A stretch of 64,000 bases of DNA from Oscillatoriales cyanobacterium (GTDB lineage Bacteria > Cyanobacteriota > Cyanobacteriia > Cyanobacteriales > Laspinemataceae). The stretch covers positions 62,001-126,000 of the forward strand of contig JAABRM010000012.1 in the NCBI GenBank assembly GCA_011390955.1. Direction: 5' to 3'. A program made the position numbers and the translations under genes. The first letter of the stretch is position 1, and each line of letters begins with the position of its first letter. The notes under the pieces are model-generated. The model made no database searches, was not told the DNA's origin, and saw only the letters and a list, made by a program, of their open reading frames with translations. Positions 17,278-27,250 of this stretch are shown one piece after another.

Positions 17278-17641
17278 TATCCCTCAAAATAATCCGGTGA
17301 TTGGGGGGTTTCCGATCGAAGAAGCGATCGCGATCCTTTGATAACTCCATCATCGATCGGTGTTGATTGCCTAAAATACTCTCAAGAGAAAAAAACCCTA
17401 TAGGTGACAACAAGGAACAATCTAGGTAACATAACTGGCAGATCGAAGCCGTAGAGCCAATGGTTAGAAATTTGCCCGAAAAGTAGGGACGATCGCCAGG
17501 GCTTAAGCTAAAGTAGAAATAATCGCTCGTGGCTGAAGCCCATGCCTGAAAATGAACATTAACCAAGGGCTTCAAAACAAACGGCCTGCCGGGGGTAATT
17601 TTTAGATTTAAGTCAGAGATACTTAGGCCAGAGGTGATTTT
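17278..17641. other. intergenic region before the large hybrid kinase
   Basis: No credible gene is seen. The last bases before the kinase start contain GAGGTGA, a good ribosome-binding site. Confidence 0.55.
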
Positions 17642-20600
17642 ATGATAGTTCACTCGTTGCGTCTCCTGCTGGTTGATAGGCAAGAAGAGTCTTTTTCACG
17701 GATTAAACAGTTACTCAGTGAAATTGACTTATTCACCAGTTCCCTAGACTGGCAAACCAGCGCGAGTGGCGCGATCGCCTCGATCGCGGCCCAACTTTAT
17801 GATGCCTATTTGGTAGATGCTAAATTGGCGATCGCTAATAGTCATCAATTCTTCACAAAAGTATTTACCCCCCAAAGCAGCGCCCCAGTCTTATGGCTGG
17901 TTGATAGCCTGGAGGAGGGAATTGCTGCGTTAAAAGCTGGTGCAACGGACTATTTGATTCGCAGTCAATTAAGCACTCCTGTCTTAGAACATTCTTTGCG
18001 CTTAACCGTGGAATTGGCGCGGTCAAAAGCGCAACTGAGTGCGTACAAAACTTGCTATCAAAATAACCTAGAAACAAGCCCAAAATCCGCGCTGATTGAC
18101 TTACCCCAGATCGAGAATAAACCGGGTTTTTGCGACAATTTATGCTTCTTACCAATAGCTTGGTTAAGAAACAAGGTTGCTGGAGACCCGATGTTTATTA
18201 CAGATATTGAGGGTTTTTTCCAGTTTGTTTGTCCTGGGGATAGCGGACTTTTTGGCTATACTTCTGGCGAAATTCATGCATTAGGAAATATTGCCAAACT
18301 GTTAGGTAAAAATATATTTAATATCAGAGATTTAGAGAAACAAAAAGAAATCAGAAATATTGAAGTAAAACTCGTCGATAAATTTCACCAAATTCATCAT
18401 TTATTCGTCACGGTTAAGTTAATTTTTGCTCCGCCAGAAGCCGCTGTTGGGCAGAGTATTCTTTATACCTGCCATGAAATCAAGGGAACCCCACCGGAAG
18501 GATCTGAGATCGACCTGACCAGTAAATCTCAGGGGAATTCTGGGCAAGAATTGACTCAAGGCATTCAAGCACTGCGAGATTTAGAAGATGCTTTGCGGGA
18601 AAGTGAAGAGCGGTTTCGGATTACCTTTGAAGAGGTGGGAATTGGTCTATGTCATTTATCAACCACGGGACAATGGTTGCAAGTGAATGATAAGTTTTGC
18701 CAGATTGTTGGCTATCGCCAAGAAGAACTCTTAGCCAAAAATTGGCAGGAGATTACGCCACCAGAGGATGTGGAAAATTCCCTTAATTATTTCGCTGAAT
18801 TATTAGCGGGTACAATCGATCGCGTCTGTTTAGCACAACGGTTTATTCGTCAGGATGGTCAGGTGGTTTGGGTTCAGATTACCACCACATCTTTACGGGA
18901 TGGGATGGGCAACACAAAATATTTGATTCAGGTGGTAGAAGATATTACCGACCGCCAAGAAACCCAAATGCAAATTCAAAAATTAGCGGAGCGATTATTC
19001 ACGGTGATTGATACGGTGGGAGAAGGAATTACCCTGAGCGATCGCTCTGGAAACTTTATTATTTTTAATCAAAAAATGCAGGAAATTACGGGCTATAGTC
19101 CCGCAGAAGCGAATAATAGCCATGATTTTCTAGGGTTACTTTATCGAGAAAAAGAGGAAGAGTGTAAAGCGAGAGAACATTTGTCGGAGTTATTGCAAAA
19201 AGGCCAAACTTATAATATTGAAACCACAATTATCGCCAAAGATGGCAGCCGGAAAACTTTACTGGTTTCCAGTAATTTACTGCAACTGGGGGAAGAACCT
19301 TGTTTTCTCAGTGCCTATCGAGATATTACCGAACGTCAGGCAAATCAAAAAGAATTGGCCAAACAGAAAGCAAATCTGGCAGAAGCCCAAAAAATTGCTC
19401 ATTTAGGCAATTGGGAATTAGATATGCCAACCCACAAACTTACTTGGTCAGAAGAGACGTTTAGAATTTTTGGTTTTGATGCCCAACAACCAGAACCGGC
19501 TTATGAAACCATTTTATCCCTAATTCATCCCGATGATTTGGCGTATTGGCAATGGGTGCAAAAACAGGCGATCGCCGACCAAAAATCTTATGAGGTGGAA
19601 TTACGCATTTTTCGCCCGGATGGTTGTTTGCGGCATTTAGTCAGCAAAGGCAACCCCATTGTGAATTCAGCGGGGCAGGTGACGAAGATATTCGCCACAA
19701 TTTTTGATATTACCGAACGTCAACGCATGGAGGAAGAATTGCGTCAAAGCAAACTATTTATTGAAGCGATCGCCGATGCTTCCCCAGATATTTTATATGT
19801 TTACGATCTCTCCACCAAGGAAAACATCTATGTAAATCATCGAATTTATCAAATCTTGGGATATAAACCGGAAAAAGTGCTAAAACAGGGGTTTCAATTT
19901 TTCCGAGAAACCGTTCATCCCGAAGATCAAAAATATACCCACGAAGCCTATAAAATTTTCTCAAATCTGCAACCGGGAGAAGTCTATGAGAAGGAATATC
20001 GGCAACAACACGCCGATGGTTCTTGGCATTGGTTCCGTTCTCGGTCTGTGGTATTTACTCGTGATGCTGAGGGGAACCCACAACAAATTATTGGCACCGC
20101 CATTGAGATTACTCAAGAAAAGCGGATTCAGATGCAACTGAAAGAAAGTGAAACTCGCTTAAACACGATTATCAACAGTATTTCTGATGGGATTTTAATT
20201 GTCGATCGCCACGGCAAAGTCAGATTTGCCAACCCCGCAGCCAGTAAAATATTTGGTCGTTCCCTTCAAGAACTGCAAAATCACGATTTGGGATGGCCTG
20301 TGGTAGTGGGAGATACTGCCGAATTAGGGATTATTTTACCCACGGGAGAAGTCAGTTTTGGGGAAATGACTGTAGCGGAAACCGAATGGGACGGCGAATC
20401 AGTTTATGTGGTTTGTTTGCGCGATATCCAACAACGACGCAAAGCCGAAATCGCCCTCCGAGAAAGTGAAGAACGATTTCGGCAATTAACCGACAACATT
20501 GAAGCGATGTTTTGGTTAATTGATGCTCAGACCCAAGACATTCTTTATGTCAGTCCCGCCTATGAAAAAATCTGGGGACGCAGTTGCCAATCTTTCTACG

Positions 20601-23600
20601 CAGATCCGAATAGTTGGATGGCGGCGATGATGCCAGAGGATCGCGAAAATATTCTCGGTAAAATTTGCCAAACCCAACCCGCAGAGTTGACCACGATGGA
20701 GTATCGAATTATCCGACCGGATGGGGCAATCCGTTGGATTGGGGCGAGAACTTTTCCGATTATTAATGAAGAGGGGGCGATCGCGCGAATTGCCGGAATT
20801 GCTGAGGATATTACCGAGCGCAAATGGCAACAAGAACAACTAGAAAAATACCGTCATCGTCTAGTAGAACTGGTGAGAGAACGCACCAGCCAACTAAAAA
20901 CCGAAGTCAGCCAACGGCAGCAAGCGCAATCAGAAATTCATTTTCAAGCCCGGTTATTAGATGTGGTGAATCATGCGATTATTGCCACGGATTTATCCGG
21001 GGTGATTATTTATTGGAATCGATATGCAGAAACCCTGTATGGTTGGTCGGCGAAAGAAGCATTAGGCCAGAATATTATCGATGTAATGTCGATTCAGCAA
21101 AGCCGCGAAGAAGGCTGGAAAGTCTTTGAACAACTCCGGGAAGGACAAACTTGGGCTGGGGAATTCTTAGTGCAGCATAGAAATGGCCGGACATTTCCCG
21201 TGATGGTGAACAATGCTCCTTTTAGAAACCAAGCCGGTGAACTGATTGGGGTTGTGGGGATTTCTTACGATCTTTCCTCGCAAAAGCGGGCAGAAGAAGC
21301 GTTAAAAAAAGCCAATGCTTCCCTAGGAATTGCTGTAGAAGAACGCACGAAAGATTTAGCCGGGGCGATCCAACGGCTGCAAGAAGAAATTATCCAGCGG
21401 AAAGAGACGGAAATTGCCTTGCGCGATAGCGAACAACGGTTTCGGGCGATGTTTGAACAGAGTGCCGTGGGGATGGTGTTAACCGATCGCACGGGGCAGT
21501 GGCTTCAGGTGAATCAAAACTTTTGTGAATTTTTAGGTTATTCCGAGTCAGAGTTATTAAAGCTGTCATGGGAAAAAATTACCTATTCCGAGGATATACT
21601 CAAATCCACCAATCTGGTGCGGCAGTTCTTCAAAGGTGAAATTAATAGCTTCACCCTGGAAAAGCGCTATTTGTGTAAAAACGGTGAAGTTAAATGGGGA
21701 CATTTAAGCTTTTCTTATGTGCGATCGCCTTCAGGGGATCCGATTTACTGTTTAGGGGTGGTTGAGGATATTTGCGAACGAAAACAAGCGGAAACTCTGT
21801 TGCGCGATCGCCTGCGCTTAGAAACTGCCTTGGCGGAAGTTTCTCGCGAGTTAGCCAGTCAACAAATAGCGAATTTATCTCGCGTCTTGCAAATGCTAGG
21901 TCAGGCGGTGCAAGCTAACCACGCTTACTTAATTGTCTTTGAGTTAGAGAGTACCCAACTCAAGGAAGTCTATGATTGGTCTGATTTCGACCGTCCCGAA
22001 AATCTGGATCGATTCTTCAAAATCAATCGCGCATTATTACCTTGGTGGAGCGAACAATTAAAGCAGAAACAAAACCTGATAATTTCCCATCGCAAAAATT
22101 TGCCCCCCGCCGCAGAAATTGAGCAAAATATTCTCCAAGCTTTGAATATCTGCTCCATGATTGCGGTGCCAATTCACAGCCCATCGGGACAACTTTGGGC
22201 AGAAATTGGCTTTATTACCCAGGGAGATAACTTCAAAGATTGGTCGGACCAAGATGCCCAGTTATTAAGAATTGTGGGAGAGATGCTTTCTAGTTATTGG
22301 ACGAATCAGCGCGATCGCGAAAAACTCCGGAACTCAGAAGAACTTTACTCCGGCATCTTTCAACATTCTGCCGAAAGCATTTTTTTGTTAAAGCTGACTC
22401 CGGACGCTCGGTTTATCTATGAAACCATTAACCCTAGCTATCAAAAAACTTTTAAATTGACAGATCGAGCAGTGTTTGGGAAATACTTAGAGGAAATATT
22501 GCCCAAAAAATTAGCTCGAAATTTTCGGCTAAAGTTTCATAACTATCTCAAACAAGCCGAAGCTATTAGCTATGAAGAAGCGGTAGAATTTCCCGATCAA
22601 ACCCGAATCTTACGCACGATTCTTTTACCCATCAAAGATGAATCTGGCCAAATTGTCAAATTACAGGGTAGTTCACGAGATATTACCGAAGAAAAACAAT
22701 TTCAAACCGAACTAGAACAGGCGAAAATGGCCGCCGAAGCCGCCAACCGAGCCAAAAGTGAATTTTTGGCCAATATGAGCCATGAACTGCGAACTCCCTT
22801 GAATGCAATTCTCGGATTTACCCAACTGATGCAACGGGACATGAATTTATCAGAAACCCACCGAGAACAATTATCCATTGTGCATCGGTCAGGGGAACAT
22901 TTACTCTCCTTAATTAATGATATATTAGACCTATCGAAAATCGAGCTAGGTCGAATTTACCTGGACTTCCATAATTTTGACTTTTATCTGATGCTGGCTA
23001 CACTCAAAGAAATGTTACAAGTTAAAGCGGAGGCTAAAAATTTAGACTTTAGGATTGAATGTGCTTCAGACGTTCCCCAATATCTAGAAACCGATGAGAA
23101 AAAATTACGCTCAACTTTAATTAACTTAATCGGCAATGCGATTAAATTTACCGAATATGGCAGTATTGTCTTACGAGTCAGTTTGGCGGACTATGGATAT
23201 TTTCCCCCAGCGGAGTTCAGCGGCTTCAGCCTTAACCCCCAAAAGTTAAAACTGCATTTTGAAATTGAAGATACTGGACCGGGGATTGCTTTGGCAGAAA
23301 TGGACACTTTATTTCAACCATTTATTCAAACCAAAACCGGGGAAAAATCGGCGGAAGGCACCGGTTTAGGTTTAGCCATTAGCCAAAGGTTTGTGCGATT
23401 GATGGGTGGAGAAATTACCGTCACCTCTAAAGTAGAGATGGGATCGATTTTTAAATTTGATATTCTTTGTAGTGAAGGAACTGAAAGAAAGTTACTTGTC
23501 CCAGAGGTCTCTCAAAGAGCGATCGCCCTTGCCCCCAACCAACCCACCTATCGAATTCTGGTGATCGAAGATCAATGGACTAACCTAAAACTGCTTACCA

Positions 23601-24280
23601 GTATCCTGGAACCTGTGGGGTTTGCCGTCTGTGAAGCCCAAAATGGTTTAGAAGGATTGGAAATTTGGCAGCGTTGGCAACCCCACTTAATTTTCATGGA
23701 TCTGAGAATGCCCATCATGGATGGTTATCAAGCCACTCAACAAATTAGGATTAAAGAACAACAGCGGCGCCAAGCCAAATTCACCCGTCAAGCCAGCATT
23801 TTTGCTGGGGATAACTTGACGCCCGCATCATCGGTTAATCCCCAAGACCCGGTGGATCGTACCGTGATTATTGCCTTAACTGCTAGTGCCTTTGAATCCA
23901 ATCGATCGGTAGTCTTAGACGTGGGTTGTGATGACTTTATCTCTAAACCCTTTGAGGAAAATTTACTCTTAGAAAAAATCGCCCATCATTTGCAAGTGCA
24001 GTATATTTATGAAAGCCGGAATGATTCATTGTCATTCAGCGATCGATTCCCGCAAACGAAAACCCCTGAAGCGATTACCTCAGAAAGTTTGAGTGTCATG
24101 CCGAATGAATGGATTATGGAACTGCGTCAAACGGCGCTGGCGGCTCGAGAACAACGGATTTATAAATTAATTGAGCAGATCCCTGAAGAGGATCGATGGT
24201 TAGCTTCAGGTCTAACCAGTCTAGTAAAAAATCTTCTTTTCGATCGGATAGTTGACTTAACCCAACCCTATTATGAATAA
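17642..24280 (+). CDS. giant multi-PAS hybrid histidine kinase/response regulator
   Basis: One 2212-residue protein. Order: a degenerate receiver-like domain (about 5-125), nine PAS/PAC units (from about 180 to 1390; for example ERFRITFEEVGIGLCHL and ERFRAMFEQSAVGMVLT), a GAF domain (about 1400-1545), a tenth PAS, HisKA with His1714 in NMSHELRTPLNAI, HATPase (DTGPGIA, GTGLGLAIS), and a C-terminal receiver with Asp2020 in IFMDLRMP. No membrane helices, so it is a soluble sensor. The many similar PAS units suggest internal duplication; several could bind flavin or haem but no ligand residue is decisive. Its stop codon overlaps the next gene by 8 bp, implying co-translation. Confidence 0.92.
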   Translation: MIVHSLRLLLVDRQEESFSRIKQLLSEIDLFTSSLDWQTSASGAIASIAAQLYDAYLVDAKLAIANSHQFFTKVFTPQSSAPVLWLVDSLEEGIAALKAGATDYLIRSQLSTPVLEHSLRLTVELARSKAQLSAYKTCYQNNLETSPKSALIDLPQIENKPGFCDNLCFLPIAWLRNKVAGDPMFITDIEGFFQFVCPGDSGLFGYTSGEIHALGNIAKLLGKNIFNIRDLEKQKEIRNIEVKLVDKFHQIHHLFVTVKLIFAPPEAAVGQSILYTCHEIKGTPPEGSEIDLTSKSQGNSGQELTQGIQALRDLEDALRESEERFRITFEEVGIGLCHLSTTGQWLQVNDKFCQIVGYRQEELLAKNWQEITPPEDVENSLNYFAELLAGTIDRVCLAQRFIRQDGQVVWVQITTTSLRDGMGNTKYLIQVVEDITDRQETQMQIQKLAERLFTVIDTVGEGITLSDRSGNFIIFNQKMQEITGYSPAEANNSHDFLGLLYREKEEECKAREHLSELLQKGQTYNIETTIIAKDGSRKTLLVSSNLLQLGEEPCFLSAYRDITERQANQKELAKQKANLAEAQKIAHLGNWELDMPTHKLTWSEETFRIFGFDAQQPEPAYETILSLIHPDDLAYWQWVQKQAIADQKSYEVELRIFRPDGCLRHLVSKGNPIVNSAGQVTKIFATIFDITERQRMEEELRQSKLFIEAIADASPDILYVYDLSTKENIYVNHRIYQILGYKPEKVLKQGFQFFRETVHPEDQKYTHEAYKIFSNLQPGEVYEKEYRQQHADGSWHWFRSRSVVFTRDAEGNPQQIIGTAIEITQEKRIQMQLKESETRLNTIINSISDGILIVDRHGKVRFANPAASKIFGRSLQELQNHDLGWPVVVGDTAELGIILPTGEVSFGEMTVAETEWDGESVYVVCLRDIQQRRKAEIALRESEERFRQLTDNIEAMFWLIDAQTQDILYVSPAYEKIWGRSCQSFYADPNSWMAAMMPEDRENILGKICQTQPAELTTMEYRIIRPDGAIRWIGARTFPIINEEGAIARIAGIAEDITERKWQQEQLEKYRHRLVELVRERTSQLKTEVSQRQQAQSEIHFQARLLDVVNHAIIATDLSGVIIYWNRYAETLYGWSAKEALGQNIIDVMSIQQSREEGWKVFEQLREGQTWAGEFLVQHRNGRTFPVMVNNAPFRNQAGELIGVVGISYDLSSQKRAEEALKKANASLGIAVEERTKDLAGAIQRLQEEIIQRKETEIALRDSEQRFRAMFEQSAVGMVLTDRTGQWLQVNQNFCEFLGYSESELLKLSWEKITYSEDILKSTNLVRQFFKGEINSFTLEKRYLCKNGEVKWGHLSFSYVRSPSGDPIYCLGVVEDICERKQAETLLRDRLRLETALAEVSRELASQQIANLSRVLQMLGQAVQANHAYLIVFELESTQLKEVYDWSDFDRPENLDRFFKINRALLPWWSEQLKQKQNLIISHRKNLPPAAEIEQNILQALNICSMIAVPIHSPSGQLWAEIGFITQGDNFKDWSDQDAQLLRIVGEMLSSYWTNQRDREKLRNSEELYSGIFQHSAESIFLLKLTPDARFIYETINPSYQKTFKLTDRAVFGKYLEEILPKKLARNFRLKFHNYLKQAEAISYEEAVEFPDQTRILRTILLPIKDESGQIVKLQGSSRDITEEKQFQTELEQAKMAAEAANRAKSEFLANMSHELRTPLNAILGFTQLMQRDMNLSETHREQLSIVHRSGEHLLSLINDILDLSKIELGRIYLDFHNFDFYLMLATLKEMLQVKAEAKNLDFRIECASDVPQYLETDEKKLRSTLINLIGNAIKFTEYGSIVLRVSLADYGYFPPAEFSGFSLNPQKLKLHFEIEDTGPGIALAEMDTLFQPFIQTKTGEKSAEGTGLGLAISQRFVRLMGGEITVTSKVEMGSIFKFDILCSEGTERKLLVPEVSQRAIALAPNQPTYRILVIEDQWTNLKLLTSILEPVGFAVCEAQNGLEGLEIWQRWQPHLIFMDLRMPIMDGYQATQQIRIKEQQRRQAKFTRQASIFAGDNLTPASSVNPQDPVDRTVIIALTASAFESNRSVVLDVGCDDFISKPFEENLLLEKIAHHLQVQYIYESRNDSLSFSDRFPQTKTPEAITSESLSVMPNEWIMELRQTALAAREQRIYKLIEQIPEEDRWLASGLTSLVKNLLFDRIVDLTQPYYE

Positions 24281-25463
24281 CGTTCCCACATTTGCGTATG
24301 CTGGTGATATTTTGATTGTTGACGATCATTTAGAAAATTTACAAATATTGTTTTCTATGTTGACTGACTATGGTTACGAAGTCCGACGCACGATCAATGG
24401 TCAGCAAGCTTTGAATGTCGCCATGTCTGAACCGCCAGATATTATTTTATTAGATATTCTCATGCCAGAAATGGATGGTTATGAAGTTTGCCGCCAGTTA
24501 AAATCTCAGAAAAGTACGGCGAGTATCCCCGTAATTTTTTTGACGGCACTAGATGATGAGTTGGATAAATTAAGAGCCTTTGAAGTGGGCGGAATTGACT
24601 ACATTACCAAGCCTTTTCACATTAAAGAAACGATCGCTCGCATTGAAAACCAATTAACCATCCAAAAACAACGACGGGCGATCGCACAGCAAAATCAACA
24701 ACTCAAAGTCCAAAACCTCCGCTTAGAGGAGTTAAATGCTGAATTAGTCAAATTAAACACTAAGTTAGAACAATCAAACCAAGACCTAGAACAATTTGCT
24801 TATATTGCCTCCCATGATTTGCGATCGCCCTTGCAAACCATTCTGGGCTTTACCCAAATTTTAAAGCAAAAATACCATGAAGCCATCGACGACAAAGGCA
24901 AACATTATCTAGACCGCGTTATCACCGGGGCTTATCGGATGAACAAACTGATTACTGCCCTGTTAGAATATTCCCGGATCGGCAACAAAAATTTAGAATT
25001 TAAGCCCGTAGATGGTAATGGTATTCTCGATCAAGTGTTAGAATCCTTACAAGCAGAAATAGAACAAAGTAGCGCGGTGATTCTGCGCGATCGCCTGCCA
25101 ATCTTGCACGGCAATGAAGTACAAATCGGACAACTATTTCAAAACCTCATTGGCAACGCGATCAAGTATCGCCATCATCATGTCAAACCCCAAATTAAAA
25201 TCACTGTGGAACAAAGAATTAACTTTGAATACTTGATTGGCATCCATGACAATGGCATCGGCATCTGCGCTGAGGATTTTCAGCGGATCTTCCAAGTCTT
25301 TCAGCGGTTAGAACATTCAGAAGAATACTCAGGCACCGGCATTGGGTTAGCGGTCTGTCAAAAAATTGTGGATAACCACGGGGGACGGATCTGGGTTGAA
25401 TCCGAAGAAAACCAAGGCACTAGCTTTTACTTTACCTTGCCCGGTGAGAAAACTATGGGGTAG
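24273..25463 (+). CDS. response regulator-histidine kinase (REC-HisKA-HATPase)
   Basis: A 396-residue protein. It has an N-terminal receiver (Asp61 in LLDILMPEMDG, Lys in TKPF), a coiled coil (about 125-172), a phytochrome-class HisKA with His181 in ASHDLRSPLQTI, and a HATPase domain (HDNGIGI, GTGIGLAVCQKI). It overlaps the giant hybrid kinase gene by 8 bp, so the two are translated together. The likely path is phosphate transfer from the hybrid kinase, or its receiver, to this receiver, which would then control this second kinase. No output regulator follows. Confidence 0.92.
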   Translation: MNNVPTFAYAGDILIVDDHLENLQILFSMLTDYGYEVRRTINGQQALNVAMSEPPDIILLDILMPEMDGYEVCRQLKSQKSTASIPVIFLTALDDELDKLRAFEVGGIDYITKPFHIKETIARIENQLTIQKQRRAIAQQNQQLKVQNLRLEELNAELVKLNTKLEQSNQDLEQFAYIASHDLRSPLQTILGFTQILKQKYHEAIDDKGKHYLDRVITGAYRMNKLITALLEYSRIGNKNLEFKPVDGNGILDQVLESLQAEIEQSSAVILRDRLPILHGNEVQIGQLFQNLIGNAIKYRHHHVKPQIKITVEQRINFEYLIGIHDNGIGICAEDFQRIFQVFQRLEHSEEYSGTGIGLAVCQKIVDNHGGRIWVESEENQGTSFYFTLPGEKTMG

Positions 25464-25601
25464 CCACCGATGGAACCCAACTAATTTGGCGGCATTTTTT
25501 AGCGGAAAAATCACGGAAAAATTTTGGCTGTGCCTGATTATTGGCATCAATATGCCTTACAATACTCTCGATCGCCAAACTCAAGACAGACATACTGAAT
25601 A

Positions 25602-25805
25602 ATGGATAATAACGCAGTTAAATTTTTGCTAAAAGTCATGGTCGCTTCTGCCCTAATTTCCCTAGGAATTAAGTATATTGGGCCATTATTAGGCATTCCG
25701 ACCAATTCCGCGATCGCCCTGATTGCCGTCTTACTGCCCCCTTTCTTCCTCGGTGGACTCTTAAGTTGGCGAGTTTTCCGTCCCACCAGCAAACCATCGG
25801 CTTAA
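25602..25805 (+). CDS. small two-helix membrane protein (67 aa)
   Basis: A 67-residue protein with two hydrophobic segments (about 9-30 and 36-58, joined by IPTNSA) and a short basic tail. It starts at an ATG at the end of an AT-rich spacer and lies 80 bp before the AI-2E family gene, in the same direction. The pattern resembles small conserved membrane proteins of cyanobacteria, but I do not recognise the family. Function unknown. Confidence 0.7.
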   Translation: MDNNAVKFLLKVMVASALISLGIKYIGPLLGIPTNSAIALIAVLLPPFFLGGLLSWRVFRPTSKPSA

Positions 25806-25885
25806 AACCGGCATCACCGCCGATGCCGGTTGCCTCAAAATCAATCATTGCCGTTGTAATTAGCAAATAATCAGGAGCGATCGCC

Positions 25886-27199
25886 ATGAACCTAGGTCAA
25901 TGGATTGGTCTATTAGTTTTTATCCTATCGTTTTATATTCTCTGGCAAATTCGCCAGATATTATTACTGGTCTTTGCCGCCGTAATTTTAGCCACCGCCT
26001 TAAACCGATTCGCCAGATTTTTACAAAAGTGGAAAAAGCTTAAGCGATCCTGGGCGGTATTTTTATCAATTAGTTTTTTGGTACTAATTTGCACCATTGT
26101 GGTACTGATCATTGTACCACCATTTGTCGTCGAATTCCAACAGCTTACCAACAGATTTCCCCAAGGGATTAATAAAGGCATTCAAACCTTAAATGATTGG
26201 GTAAATCAGCTTGAATATCGTTTTTCTGGAGAACTCGCCCAACGAGTTCTGGATTTATTCAAAATCGAAGACTTAATCAGACAAGTCCAAAATCTCATCA
26301 ATCAAATTGCCGAAGGAATTGGGGCATTTCTGGGTGGAACCGTGGGGTTTGTCGGCGGCACCGTCGGAGTATTCCTCAGCTTTTTGCTGGTGGTGATTTT
26401 ATCCATTATGATTTTAGCGGAACCCTTGGCCTACCGCAAAGCATTTGTCCGCTTATTTCCCTCATTTTATCGGCGCCGAGTCGAATATATTTTAGATCGC
26501 TGTGATGTAGCCTTGGGGGGATGGCTGGTGGGGATCTTGCTGAACATGACCGCCATTACGGTATTAAGCTGGGTTGGTTTATCAATTTTGGGTGTGCGTT
26601 TATCCCTCGCTCATGCGGTTTTAGCTGGTTTACTAACCTTTATTCCCAATATTGGGCCGGGGCTGAGTGTCCTGCCACCAATGGTCATTGCTTTTTTAGA
26701 TGACCCTTGGAAATCTCTCGCCGTGTTAATTCTCTACATTTTAATTCAACAAGCCGAGAGTAATTTTCTCACCCCATTTGTCATGGCTCAACAGGTTTCT
26801 CTTTTGCCTGCTGTCACCTTATTAGCTCAACTATTTTTTGCCACATTTTTTGGCTTTTTCGGTTTATTTCTCGCTTTGCCTTTGACCGTAGTGGCTCAAG
26901 TCTGGTTACAAGAAGTATTAGTGAAAGATGTTTTAGACCATTGGGAAAACGCCGACATAGAAAAAACTCGTAAATTTGAGCAAGTTAATGATAGTTTAGG
27001 CGATGAACCAGTGAATTCTTTAATATCATCGACTCAGCCAGAACCGATTTCAAAACCCACCAATTCAGCACCGACAAAATCGGGGCTGGTAGAAATTACT
27101 GACCAGTCAGAAACCATAGAAACCGCGCCGGAAAATCCATCGACTCAACCGAATCAAGCAGATTTACCCGAATCTCCCGAAAACTTACCCCAGGCTTAA
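25886..27199 (+). CDS. AI-2E family transporter (PerM/YdgG type)
   Basis: A 437-residue membrane protein with about eight helices: a pair near the N-terminus, a long amphipathic central part (FQQLTNRFPQGINKGIQTLN), and a C-terminal helix block containing the family motif FIPNIGPGLSVLPP. The family includes exporters of autoinducer-2 and Na+/H+ antiporters; the substrate here is not known. About 85 C-terminal residues form a Pro/Ser/Glu-rich disordered tail, longer than usual. AGGAGCGATCGCC precedes the start as ribosome-binding site. It may be co-transcribed with the small membrane protein before it and the DUF39 gene after it. Confidence 0.9.
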   Translation: MNLGQWIGLLVFILSFYILWQIRQILLLVFAAVILATALNRFARFLQKWKKLKRSWAVFLSISFLVLICTIVVLIIVPPFVVEFQQLTNRFPQGINKGIQTLNDWVNQLEYRFSGELAQRVLDLFKIEDLIRQVQNLINQIAEGIGAFLGGTVGFVGGTVGVFLSFLLVVILSIMILAEPLAYRKAFVRLFPSFYRRRVEYILDRCDVALGGWLVGILLNMTAITVLSWVGLSILGVRLSLAHAVLAGLLTFIPNIGPGLSVLPPMVIAFLDDPWKSLAVLILYILIQQAESNFLTPFVMAQQVSLLPAVTLLAQLFFATFFGFFGLFLALPLTVVAQVWLQEVLVKDVLDHWENADIEKTRKFEQVNDSLGDEPVNSLISSTQPEPISKPTNSAPTKSGLVEITDQSETIETAPENPSTQPNQADLPESPENLPQA

Positions 27200-27250
27200 G
27201 CTAGTTTTCGATCATTTTTAATTTATGCCTTTATTGATTAAGGATTTAAA

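Noticed and set aside
17120-17683. 187-residue minus-strand frame
   Set aside because: It overlaps the radical SAM and hybrid kinase genes on the other strand and has no domain features.
25886-27199. Direct assignment as a quorum-sensing AI-2 exporter
   Set aside because: The AI-2E family is broad and the substrate cannot be told from sequence.
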